Source of the DNA: Marinobacter shengliensis
Lineage (GTDB): Bacteria; Pseudomonadota; Gammaproteobacteria; Pseudomonadales; Oleiphilaceae
DNA: 64,000 nucleotides
Assembly: GCF_003007715.1 (NCBI RefSeq)
Contig: NZ_PXNO01000019.1
Span: forward strand, 248,001-312,000
Direction of reading: 5' to 3'
Under the pieces are notes generated by a model. That model was given only the letters and a program-made list of their open reading frames with translations, was not told the origin of the DNA and ran no database searches. Position 1 is the stretch's first letter. Every line of letters starts with the position of its first letter. Made by a program: the position numbers and the translations under genes. Positions 1 through 8,392 of the stretch are shown here, piece after piece.

Positions 1-36
1 GCAAATGCCCTGCAAGAGAAGTTCAGCAAGTCCTGA
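1..36 (+). CDS. 3' end of an unidentified gene (partial)
   Basis: The first 36 bases read as an open frame ending ANALQEKFSKS and a TGA stop, and a strong terminator follows 12 bases later. The piece is too short to name. It is called only because the frame runs in from the window edge and stops just before a terminator, so it could be chance. Confidence 0.4.
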   Translation, partial: ANALQEKFSKS

Positions 37-48
37 GCGGAAACCGAT

Positions 49-88
49 AAAAAAGCCCAGCCGGCGGCAACCATCGGCTGGGCTTTTT
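49..88. terminator. bidirectional rho-independent terminator
   Basis: An A-run plus GCCCAGCCG (49-63) pairs with CGGCTGGGC plus a T-run (75-88) around a loop of about 11 bases. A-runs and T-runs on both sides let it end the partial plus-strand gene and also the minus-strand hemB-ppk-DUF945 transcript, whose last gene stops at 99. Confidence 0.85.
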
Positions 89-98
89 CAAGAAGGGA

Positions 99-1391
99 TT
101 AAAGCAGTGGCGGCATCGGAATCTCGATGCCATTGATATCCAGAACCAGATCCCGCAGACGGCCAGTCATGACCAATTGGTCGCCGGCATCCACCAGTAA
201 CCCCTGTTTGATCAAGGGTGCCACCTGCATGCGCACGGCCGGATAGTTCTCAGCCAGGGCCAACGGCATACGGAAGTCCAGCGCCCCGGTTAACCCCTGC
301 ATCACCATCAGCATGTTGGCCCGCTCACTCTCAGACAACTCCGGGTGGGACAGGTCCAGGCTTCCCTGTACGGCTCCCTCTGGCGTATCCAGGCTCAACT
401 CCCGGATGCCTGCGGAAAATCCGGCGGCCGCTAGCCCGCGAACCGAGTCGTTAAACCGCTGCATCAGGGCCATCTGCTGCTCGAACGCCGCCTGCGGGGA
501 TTGACTGGCCTGCGCCGCCATCAGCTGCATGTCGGTCATCACCGAACTGAACTCATTCCAGCTGGCAACATCAAGACCATCTACAGCGAACTCTATCCGG
601 TGCGGGCCGAAGGTACCGTCATCAAAGACAACGGAGTCCAGCTCCAGGGCAATCGAGGAATCCAGTCGCTCGCCTTTTCGGTCTGCCTCGCTATGACTGC
701 TCAGGGCGATACCGTTAAACGCCACGGGTGGCACCTGAGGACCCTGCATGGTCAAGGCATCAATCGTGACCGCACCGGCGCCGATCCAGATATCACCGGA
801 TAACCAGGCAAGGCTCTGCTCCATGTGCACGTTTTCAATGGTGACATTCATCTCCGGCCCGGACAGCACCACCGCCGGCCAGACAACCAGCATGTCGGCT
901 TTTTCACCCAAACGGCCAATATCAATCCGTGCCAGACCACCGCTGCTGCGCAAAACACCACCACCGTGTGGCTCGCTGATCTCGATAGCAGGGGCCTGCA
1001 ATTCCAGCGTGGCGGAACCCCAAAGCCGGGTTTCCAGTGTCAGTTTTGGTTCGTCGTTGGGGAACCAGCCTGCCCCCTCCGGCTGCCAGCCTTCCGTAGG
1101 TCTGAAATTCAAGTGGCTGCCAGTAATGCCGTGAGAAACCTGAACCTCAAAATCTATGCGGTTACTCTCGCCCGTGGCCGGGTCCAGAAAGGTGGCTGTG
1201 CCAGACACTTCGGAGCTCATCACACCGCGCCGGTACCGATCGGTTTCCATGCGCAGGAATGGCTGGGCATTGTTGACTTCCTCGGTCGCATTCAGCCAAT
1301 GTTGCTCAGTCAGATAGCCCACGCCCCAGGGGGCTACGCCAGCCACTACCAGTATCGCCGTGCCGGCGATGGTCCAACGTTTAAGATTCAA
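99..1391 (-). CDS. DUF945 (YdgA-like) family protein
   Basis: This 430-residue protein has one N-terminal hydrophobic segment (about residues 8-28), then a long soluble region rich in beta-strand-like sequence. The motif TDRYRRGVMSSE near residue 51 fits the DUF945/YdgA family of gammaproteobacterial envelope proteins of unknown function. No in-frame ATG lies upstream. The start is a TTG at 1389-1391 preceded by AGGA at a good distance, which keeps the hydrophobic segment as a signal or anchor. It lies 49 bases after ppk on the same strand and before the terminator at 49-88, so it is probably the last gene of the hemB-ppk transcript. The family call is from memory of conserved motifs; function is unknown. 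Confidence 0.75.
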   Translation of the reverse strand: MNLKRWTIAGTAILVVAGVAPWGVGYLTEQHWLNATEEVNNAQPFLRMETDRYRRGVMSSEVSGTATFLDPATGESNRIDFEVQVSHGITGSHLNFRPTEGWQPEGAGWFPNDEPKLTLETRLWGSATLELQAPAIEISEPHGGGVLRSSGGLARIDIGRLGEKADMLVVWPAVVLSGPEMNVTIENVHMEQSLAWLSGDIWIGAGAVTIDALTMQGPQVPPVAFNGIALSSHSEADRKGERLDSSIALELDSVVFDDGTFGPHRIEFAVDGLDVASWNEFSSVMTDMQLMAAQASQSPQAAFEQQMALMQRFNDSVRGLAAAGFSAGIRELSLDTPEGAVQGSLDLSHPELSESERANMLMVMQGLTGALDFRMPLALAENYPAVRMQVAPLIKQGLLVDAGDQLVMTGRLRDLVLDINGIEIPMPPLL

Positions 1392-1440
1392 GGTTCCAAT
1401 CCTGTTGTGTTTTTATTTCCTGCTGGCCGGGGCCAGCGTA

Positions 1441-3582
1441 TTAATTCGGTTTAGAGGTTAACCGGTCCAGCAACACCAGCTGCGAAGCCAGGCGCTCCTC
1501 ACCTTCTTCTGGCTGATTCTGTAGATAACTGCCATCAGACTGCAATACCCAGGACTGGCAGTTATCTGAAAGATAGGTATCCAGATCCTCGGTCACCCGC
1601 TCAATCAGCGCCGGCTCTTCGATCGGGAAGGCGGTCTCAACCCGGCTCAGCAGGTTCCGCTCCATACCATCGGCGCTGGAACAGTAAACGTCGGGTTTGC
1701 CGTTGTTGCCGAAATAATATACCCGGGTATGCTCAAGAAAGCGCCCGATGATGGACCGCACCCGGATATTTTCTGACAGGCCCGGCACCTGGGGACGCAA
1801 GCAGCAGATACCACGAATGATCAGATCAATACTGGCACCGGCCTGGGACGCCCGGTACAGGGCTTTGATCACCTGCGGCTCGGTCAGGGCGTTGAACTTG
1901 AAGATAATCCGCCCGTTCTCCCCAAGCCCGGCTTCCCGCTCTATCAGACTGATCAGGCGATTGTGCAGGGTGAAGGGGGCGTGAAACAACTTCTTGATCT
2001 TCAATGCCTTGCCCATGCCGGTCAGCTGCTGGAACAGCTTGTTGACATCGTCACCGATGGATTCGTCGCAGGTCATGAAGCTGTAATCGGTGTACAGCCG
2101 GGCGTTACCGGCATGGTAGTTACCGGTACCCAGGTGCACATAACGGCGCAGCCGGCCTTCTTCCCGGCGCACAATCAGGATCATCTTGGCGTGGGTTTTG
2201 TAGCCCACCACGCCGTATACCACAATAACCCCCGCCTCCTGCAGACGGCTTGCCAGCTCCAGGTTTTCTGCCTCGCTGAACCGGGCCCGCAGCTCAATAA
2301 CGGCAGTCACTTCCTTGCCCCGTCGGGCGGCATCCGCCAACGCCTCGACAATTTCGGAGTCGGCTCCGGTGCGGTACAGGGTCTGGCGGATCGCCAGCAC
2401 ATGGGGATCTTTCGCCGCCTGACGCAGCAGGTCGACCACCGGGCTGAAGTTTTCATAGGGATGCAATAACAGCAAGGGCCGCTTGCGGATGGCATCAAAC
2501 ATGGATTCCTTGCTGCGAATCTGGCGCGGAATCGAGGGTGAAAAACTGGAATAGGTCAGGTCGGGGCGATCCACCAGGCTGCCAACGGCCATCAGACGGG
2601 TCAGGTTGACCGGCCCATGCACCTGATACAGGTCCCGCTCGGTCAGACCGAACTCCCGCAACAGAAACTGCACCAACTCCTCCGGGCAGTTGTCGGCCAC
2701 CTCCAAACGCACTCCGTCACCAAACCGGCGACTCAACAATTCGCCGCGCAGGGCCGAGGCCAGGTCTTCCAGGTCGTCTTCCAGCTCAAGGTCAGCGTTA
2801 CGGGTCAACCGAAACTGGTAGCAGCCTTTCACTTCCATGCCCGGGAACAACTCGTCCGCATGGGCATGGATCATTGATGACAGAAACACCAGGTTGTCGC
2901 CGCCGTCACAGACGTCATCCGGCAGCCGAACCAGGCGAGGCAAGGAGCGGGGGGCGGGCACAATGGCCATGCCGGTTTCCCGACCGAAGGCGTCTTTGCC
3001 ATCGAGTTCAACGATGAAGTTGAGGCTCTTGTTCACCAGGCGTGGGAACGGGTGCGACGGATCCAGCCCGATGGGGCTGACCACCGGTAATATCTCTTCC
3101 TCGAAGTAGTTCCGCACCCACTCTGCCTGGGCCGGCGTCCACTCACGGCGCCGGACAAAGTGAATGTTCTCTTTCTCCAGCTCGGGGATCAGCACGTTAT
3201 TGATGATGTCGTACTGCTCGTGGATGTAGTCGTGGGCCACCCGGCTGATCTCCGCCAGCACCTGGTCTGGCTGCATGCCGTCCACGCCCACGGTCTCCCG
3301 ACCGTACTTCATTTGCTGGCGCAGGCCCGCCACCCGGATTTCAAAGAACTCGTCCATGTTGCTGCTAAAAATGCAGCAGAAGATCAACCGGTTGATCAGC
3401 GGATGAGTGGTATCCAGCGCCTGCTTCAACACCCGGTAGTTGAACTGAAGCTGACTCAGCTCGCGGTTGAAATAGTTTTCACTGGCGTCCAGATTGATGT
3501 CTTCACCCACCGGCGGTACATCTACCGGCGCAGGCACACTCTGGTCACTGATCTCTGCGGTTTGCGCATTCTCGGTTGTCAT
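1441..3582 (-). CDS. ppk1: polyphosphate kinase 1
   Basis: Polyphosphate kinase reversibly moves the terminal phosphate of ATP onto polyphosphate, the cell's phosphate and energy store. The 713-residue length is normal for PPK1. The N-terminal domain shows NRELSQLQFNYRVL (about 39-52) and SSNMDEFFEIRVAGLRQQ. The two conserved catalytic-core histidines are H464 in KTHAK (the autophosphorylated residue in the family) and H483 in YVHLGTGNYH. It sits 43 bases after hemB on the same strand, with a possible PhoB site upstream of hemB at 4755-4772. In Pseudomonas hemB and ppk are also neighbours. The N-terminal 30 residues are variable and acidic. Confidence 0.97.
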   Translation of the reverse strand: MTTENAQTAEISDQSVPAPVDVPPVGEDINLDASENYFNRELSQLQFNYRVLKQALDTTHPLINRLIFCCIFSSNMDEFFEIRVAGLRQQMKYGRETVGVDGMQPDQVLAEISRVAHDYIHEQYDIINNVLIPELEKENIHFVRRREWTPAQAEWVRNYFEEEILPVVSPIGLDPSHPFPRLVNKSLNFIVELDGKDAFGRETGMAIVPAPRSLPRLVRLPDDVCDGGDNLVFLSSMIHAHADELFPGMEVKGCYQFRLTRNADLELEDDLEDLASALRGELLSRRFGDGVRLEVADNCPEELVQFLLREFGLTERDLYQVHGPVNLTRLMAVGSLVDRPDLTYSSFSPSIPRQIRSKESMFDAIRKRPLLLLHPYENFSPVVDLLRQAAKDPHVLAIRQTLYRTGADSEIVEALADAARRGKEVTAVIELRARFSEAENLELASRLQEAGVIVVYGVVGYKTHAKMILIVRREEGRLRRYVHLGTGNYHAGNARLYTDYSFMTCDESIGDDVNKLFQQLTGMGKALKIKKLFHAPFTLHNRLISLIEREAGLGENGRIIFKFNALTEPQVIKALYRASQAGASIDLIIRGICCLRPQVPGLSENIRVRSIIGRFLEHTRVYYFGNNGKPDVYCSSADGMERNLLSRVETAFPIEEPALIERVTEDLDTYLSDNCQSWVLQSDGSYLQNQPEEGEERLASQLVLLDRLTSKPN

Positions 3583-3625
3583 TACTCTTTATATCCATGG
3601 TTATTTCGGGCGCCTTCAAGCCCCT

Positions 3626-4699
<1,074 letters not shown>

Positions 4700-4754
4700 T
4701 CATACACCCCAGAGGCCACGCATTGCAGGTTTGAGCCCAGTGTGCCGTTGACCG

Positions 4755-4772
4755 ATGACAATCCAGTGACAA
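4755..4772 (-). promoter_or_regulatory. candidate Pho box upstream of hemB-ppk
   Basis: On the minus strand this reads TTGTCAC-TGGA-TTGTCAT, a 7-4-7 direct repeat matching the PhoB consensus CTGTCAT-N4-CTGTCAT. Exactly 10 bases downstream lies CACACT (4739-4744), a weak -10. The same 10-base spacing occurs at the phoB and pstS sites. ppk belongs to the Pho regulon in several gammaproteobacteria. Confidence is moderate because the -10 is poor. Confidence 0.6.
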
Positions 4773-4811
4773 AAAACGGACGGCCCTGCCTCAGGATGAC
4801 AGTCGCCGCCC
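4771..4811 (-). terminator. probable terminator after the SutA-like gene
   Basis: On the minus strand GGGCGGC (4811-4805) can pair with GCCGTCC (4784-4778, one G-U pair), followed by six T (4776-4771). The loop is long, about 20 bases. It starts 15 bases after the stop of the SutA-like gene. Its T-run overlaps the first two bases of the candidate Pho box, so one transcript would end where the next promoter begins. Confidence 0.5.
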
Positions 4812-4825
4812 GCCAACGAAGGGAA

Positions 4826-5047
4826 TCAGATGGATCGGTTGTTAAACCCTACTTCCACCTTGCGTGGGGAGTCCGCACGGAAGGTGGTGTCCACCTCCTG
4901 TATCCGACCGCCACTTTGCAGGAATGCTTCGATATCAGCCTGCAACTGGGCCCTGACCCGTGCCCTGCCGGCAATGGAATGGTTATCGTCACTGTCGCTG
5001 GTCCAGTTACCGGACTGCTCCAGATTGCTTTCGTCGAATTCACTCAT
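4826..5047 (-). CDS. small acidic protein resembling the RNA-polymerase regulator SutA
   Basis: This 73-residue protein has an acidic N-terminal third (MSEFDESNLEQSGNWTSDSD) and a C-terminal part with RAQLQADIEAFLQSGG, then IQEVDTTFRADSP and NNRSI. The pattern of helix, GG, (K/R)(V/I)QEV, ADPP-like and final RSI/RPI resembles the conserved end of Pseudomonas SutA, which binds RNA polymerase and supports transcription in slow growth. The acidic N-terminal tail is shorter than in Pseudomonas SutA. It is upstream of hemB on the same strand but separated by a probable terminator. The resemblance is recalled by eye, so the functional call is tentative. Confidence 0.6.
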   Translation of the reverse strand: MSEFDESNLEQSGNWTSDSDDNHSIAGRARVRAQLQADIEAFLQSGGRIQEVDTTFRADSPRKVEVGFNNRSI

Positions 5048-5319
5048 GGTATTTTCTCCATCAACGAAAACAGAACTACAAGTACTGTTGGCTCTACGCC
5101 TGACAGCACCCCGTCTCGACCGCCGGCCGCCTGCGGCCCCGTCTTGGCGTCTTTATAATCCGGTTTTGGTGACGACGCTATTTCCTGACAACCACTTTTT
5201 TGTAACTTTTTGTATCCAATCTCAAGCCCATGATTTTAAAGATGTCTTGCATGACAAAACAAACGACTGCAAATTGACACAAAGAATGAACCATGATTCA
5301 CTACTTGTAAGGAGCCGGC

Positions 5320-5949
5320 ATGGCCTATCGTGAAACCGAAAAGATGCGCGAACGGAAAGCCCGGGCACGCCAGAACATCATCGAGCGCACCTGGGAATGT
5401 GTCGCTGAAGGTGGCTTCCGAAGTGCCCGTATCACCAGGATTGCCGGCCTGGCCGGCGTCGCCACCGGCACCATCTATCGGCATTTCGAGTCCCGCGAGG
5501 ACCTTTTTGCCGAAATCTTCCGGTTGGCCACCCAGCGGGAAGTCGACAAGGTGGCCGAAGCGCTCAACGTATACGGGAACGCCGTTGAACGCCTCGACAA
5601 CGCCTTGAGGAAATTTGCCCAGAGGGCCCTCAAAGGCCCCATGAAAGCCTGGGCCCTGATCGCCGAACCGGTGGATCCAAAGGTAGAAGAAGAGCGACTG
5701 GTTTACCGAAAGGCCTACGCCAGCCTCTTTGAACAAGCGATCCGGGACGGCATAGCCGAGGGCTGCATACCGGACCAGAACGCCCGGCTCGCCAGTACCT
5801 GCCTGGTGGGCGCAATATCAGAATCCCTGGTGGGGCCACTGTCACCAACCCAGACAGACATACCGCCGGGGCAAGACAACAACGAAGATGAGCTGGTCAA
5901 CACCATCGTCTGCTTCTGCATACGGGGGTTGACCGGCACCAGGAGCTAA
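5320..5949 (+). CDS. TetR/AcrR family transcriptional regulator
   Basis: This 209-residue protein has a typical TetR DNA-binding domain at about residues 14-60: ARQNIIERTWECVAEGGF, then ITRIAGLAGVATGTIYRHF, the helix-turn-helix with the usual GTIYRHF recognition helix. The remaining 150 residues form the variable ligand domain. The ATG follows AAGGAGCCGGC. It ends two bases before the AidB-like dehydrogenase gene, so the pair is almost certainly one transcript and the regulator probably controls it. Acyl-CoA esters are a reasonable guess for the ligand because of the neighbour, but nothing in the sequence shows this. Confidence 0.9.
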   Translation: MAYRETEKMRERKARARQNIIERTWECVAEGGFRSARITRIAGLAGVATGTIYRHFESREDLFAEIFRLATQREVDKVAEALNVYGNAVERLDNALRKFAQRALKGPMKAWALIAEPVDPKVEEERLVYRKAYASLFEQAIRDGIAEGCIPDQNARLASTCLVGAISESLVGPLSPTQTDIPPGQDNNEDELVNTIVCFCIRGLTGTRS

Positions 5950-5951
5950 CC

Positions 5952-7643
5952 ATGAACAGCCCGCAGCGCAAGACTGAGTCCACCGCCGACAACCGCTACC
6001 TGTCGGCCACCCACGAGGTGATCAACCAGCCACGACCGCTGGAGAACTACAACCTCTACGAACAGGACACCGCGCTGCGGGAGGCGGTACTGCGAGAGGG
6101 CGCCGGCTTCGCCAACGACGACCTGAGTCAGTTTGGCGCCTGGGCCGGCCAGGCGGATACCATTGACCTGGGCAACCAGGCCAACGCCAACAAGCCCACC
6201 TTTCGCACTCACGATCGATACGGCCATCGGGTAGACGAAGTTACGTTCCACCCGGCCTACCACGAACTCATGCGAGTGGCCCTGGAAAATGGCCTGCACA
6301 GCTCACCCTGGACCAACCCCGGCAAGGGTGCCCACGTCGCCCGCGCCGCCAAATACTACCTGCACTCCCAGGTAGAAGCGGCGCACTGCTGCCCGATCAC
6401 CATGACTTTCGCGGCCATCCCGTCGATCCAGAACCAGCCTGACCTGGCCAAGCTCTGGGCCCCGAAAATCCTGGCCAACGAATACGACAGCCGCAACGTA
6501 CCAGACACCGACAAAACCTCCGTGACCATCGGCATGGCCATGACCGAGAAACAGGGCGGCAGTGACGTACGTGCCAACACCACCGTGGCCTACCCGACAG
6601 GCCAGGAAGGCCCGGGCCAGCCCTACGAACTGGTCGGCCACAAATGGTTTGTCTCTGCCCCCATGTGCGACGCTTTCCTGGTCCTGGCCCAGACCACCAG
6701 CGGCCTGTCCTGCTTCCTGATGCCCAGATGGCGCCCGGACGGCACAAAGAACCCCTGGCAGGTACAGCAGCTGAAAAACAAAATGGGCAACGTTGCCAAC
6801 GCCTCCAGCGAAGTGGAAATCCCCGGCGCCCTGGCGTGGATGGTCGGTGAAGAAGGCCGCGGCGTCAGAACCATCATCGAAATGGTCGCCATGACCCGCT
6901 TCGACTGCATGATCGGCAGCGCCGCCGGCATGCGCCAGGCCGTCGCCCAGGCCAGCCACCACTGCCACAACCGCAGCGCCTTCGGCGCCCGCCTGAGCGA
7001 CCAGCCGCTGATGCAGAACGTACTGGCCGACCTGATCATCGAAAACGAAGCCGCCCTCGCCTACACCATGCGCGTGGCCCGGGCGATGGACAACCAGGGC
7101 AACGAGCACGAACGCCTGCTGGCCCGCCTGGCCACCCCCGTAGGCAAATACTGGATCTGCAAACGCACCCCCAACCACGCCTACGAAGCCATGGAATGCA
7201 TCGGCGGCAGCGGCGTGATGGAAGACTGCATCATGCCCCGACTGTTCCGGGAGTCTCCGGTCAACGCCATCTGGGAAGGCAGCGGCAACGTCCAGTGCCT
7301 CGACACCCTCCGCGCCCTGCAGAAAGAACCCGAAACCCTGGACGCCTTCTTCAAAGAAGCCGCCGAAGCCCGTGGCACCGACCGCCGCTTCGACCAGTTC
7401 CTGGCACAGCTCCAGCACGACTTCGCCGACATCAGCGACTTCCAGTACCGTGCCCGCAACCTCGTCGACCGCATGGCCCTGACCATGCAAGGCTCCCTGC
7501 TGCTGCGCTTCGGCGATAAAGACGTCGCAGACGCCTTCTGCGCCTCAAGACTGCAATCCAGCGGCGGCATGAACTACGGCAACCTGCCCTCCGGCACCAA
7601 CCCGGCGGCGATTATCAAACGGGGGACGCCTGTAGTAGGCTAG
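5952..7643 (+). CDS. AidB-like acyl-CoA dehydrogenase
   Basis: This 563-residue flavoprotein is close to E. coli AidB in length and along its whole sequence: NQPRPLENYNLYEQDTALREA at the start, ITMTFAAIPSI, GMAMTEKQGGSDVRANTT, GHKWFVSAPMCDAFLVLAQT, NASSEVEI, MTRFDCMIGSAAGMRQA, and MECIGGSGVMED near the end. The conserved glutamate motif IWEGSGNVQCLD is present. E. coli AidB is an FAD protein of the isovaleryl-CoA dehydrogenase group, linked to the alkylation response. Here the operon partner is a TetR gene, not ada, so a lipid or branched-chain role is equally possible. Codons end very often in C. A conserved-core repeat follows at 7717. Confidence 0.9.
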   Translation: MNSPQRKTESTADNRYLSATHEVINQPRPLENYNLYEQDTALREAVLREGAGFANDDLSQFGAWAGQADTIDLGNQANANKPTFRTHDRYGHRVDEVTFHPAYHELMRVALENGLHSSPWTNPGKGAHVARAAKYYLHSQVEAAHCCPITMTFAAIPSIQNQPDLAKLWAPKILANEYDSRNVPDTDKTSVTIGMAMTEKQGGSDVRANTTVAYPTGQEGPGQPYELVGHKWFVSAPMCDAFLVLAQTTSGLSCFLMPRWRPDGTKNPWQVQQLKNKMGNVANASSEVEIPGALAWMVGEEGRGVRTIIEMVAMTRFDCMIGSAAGMRQAVAQASHHCHNRSAFGARLSDQPLMQNVLADLIIENEAALAYTMRVARAMDNQGNEHERLLARLATPVGKYWICKRTPNHAYEAMECIGGSGVMEDCIMPRLFRESPVNAIWEGSGNVQCLDTLRALQKEPETLDAFFKEAAEARGTDRRFDQFLAQLQHDFADISDFQYRARNLVDRMALTMQGSLLLRFGDKDVADAFCASRLQSSGGMNYGNLPSGTNPAAIIKRGTPVVG

Positions 7644-7716
7644 GGGAAACCCAGACAGCCTGTCCCGAAAGCCAGGGCAACCGGCTGAAGCGACTCCCCG
7701 TATACCGTTCGGGAAG

Positions 7717-7817
7717 CGGTGAGGGTGGGCTGTTCAAAACCTTGCGGAGCCATGGATGGCGGAGCAGAGCGTACAAGGACGTATCCACAGCGTGTTTTGA
7801 ACAGCCCACCCTCACCG
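7717..7817 (+). repeat. ANGGAN double-hairpin repeat, copy A1
   Basis: Perfect 24-bp arms (7717-7740 and 7794-7817) enclose a 53-nt core (7741-7793). The core differs from copy A2 at only three positions, while the arms are unrelated to those of the other copies. On the plus strand the core can form two small hairpins with loops AUGGAU (GCC/GGC stem) and AAGGAC (GUAC/GUAU stem). It lies between the AidB-like gene and the DUF503 gene in the direction of transcription. There is no T-run, so it does not look like a normal terminator. Confidence 0.85.
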
Positions 7818-7846
7818 GTTCCTGCACCAAACGAGCCAAACCAGAC

Positions 7847-8194
7847 ATGTCAGAAGCCCTGAGAAAACTGCTCAAAGAAGGCAAAAACCCACAACAGCAC
7901 CAGGACATCACCCCCCACGTAGGCGTCCTCACCCTACACTTCCAGCTCTACGCCTGCGAAGACCTCAAAGCCAAACGCAAAGCCTTCACCGCCATGAAAG
8001 CCATCTGGGGCAAAGAACCCGACCTCGCCGTCGCCGAAACCGCCGACCACGACGCCCTCGACTGCGCCACCTGGACCATCGCCGCCCTCGGCGCCAGCGC
8101 CCAGCAAATCACCCAGCGCCTCGACCAGATTGAAAAAGACATCCAGGACCGCATCGACGCCGCCATCCTCGACGTCCACCGGGAAATCCTCTGA
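7847..8194 (+). CDS. DUF503 family protein
   Basis: This 115-residue protein has a core, HVGVLTLHFQLYACEDLKAKR then AVAETADHDALDCATWTIAALG, that matches the DUF503 (YlxP-like) fold family of small proteins of unknown function. The open frame extends upstream to 7742 through the repeat, but that part encodes repeat sequence. The ATG at 7847 gives a normal N-terminus (MSEALRKLLKEG), which carries a short charged extension ahead of the domain. The ribosome site is weak. It stands alone between the AidB-like gene and the decarboxylase gene, on the same strand, with the same C-ending codon bias as both. Confidence 0.75.
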   Translation: MSEALRKLLKEGKNPQQHQDITPHVGVLTLHFQLYACEDLKAKRKAFTAMKAIWGKEPDLAVAETADHDALDCATWTIAALGASAQQITQRLDQIEKDIQDRIDAAILDVHREIL

Positions 8195-8279
8195 CCCCAA
8201 CAGAGGCCAAAATCCCCATGGCCCTCGAGGCATAGCGTCATTCCTGTTCAGGCCTTATACTACCGCCCCTCAGGGAATA

Positions 8280-8307
8280 CATGACCTGCAAGCACGCAGG
8301 CTATACT
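8280..8307 (+). promoter_or_regulatory. possible sigma-70 promoter of the panP-like gene
   Basis: CATGAC (8280-8285) and TATACT (8302-8307) are separated by 16 bases, about 85 bases before the likely start codon. The -10 is good and the -35 is poor. Short inverted repeats follow in the leader (around 8316-8350), with no assignable role. Confidence 0.4.
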
Positions 8308-8392
8308 ACGAGTGTCGGGCAACGCCCGGCTTCGTCCGCCGGGTTTCCGGAACCGACCTTGCGGATAACCACTGAAAGAAGTGTGTGGCTCT

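Noticed and set aside
6303..7490. 395-residue open frame on the minus strand
   Set aside because: It lies wholly antisense to the AidB-like gene, is extremely rich in Gly, Val, Ala and Asp without motifs, and is explained by C-ending codons on the plus strand.
7742..7846. N-terminal extension of the DUF503 gene
   Set aside because: The open frame runs back through repeat copy A1. The encoded residues are repeat sequence, and an ATG with a normal family N-terminus lies at 7847.
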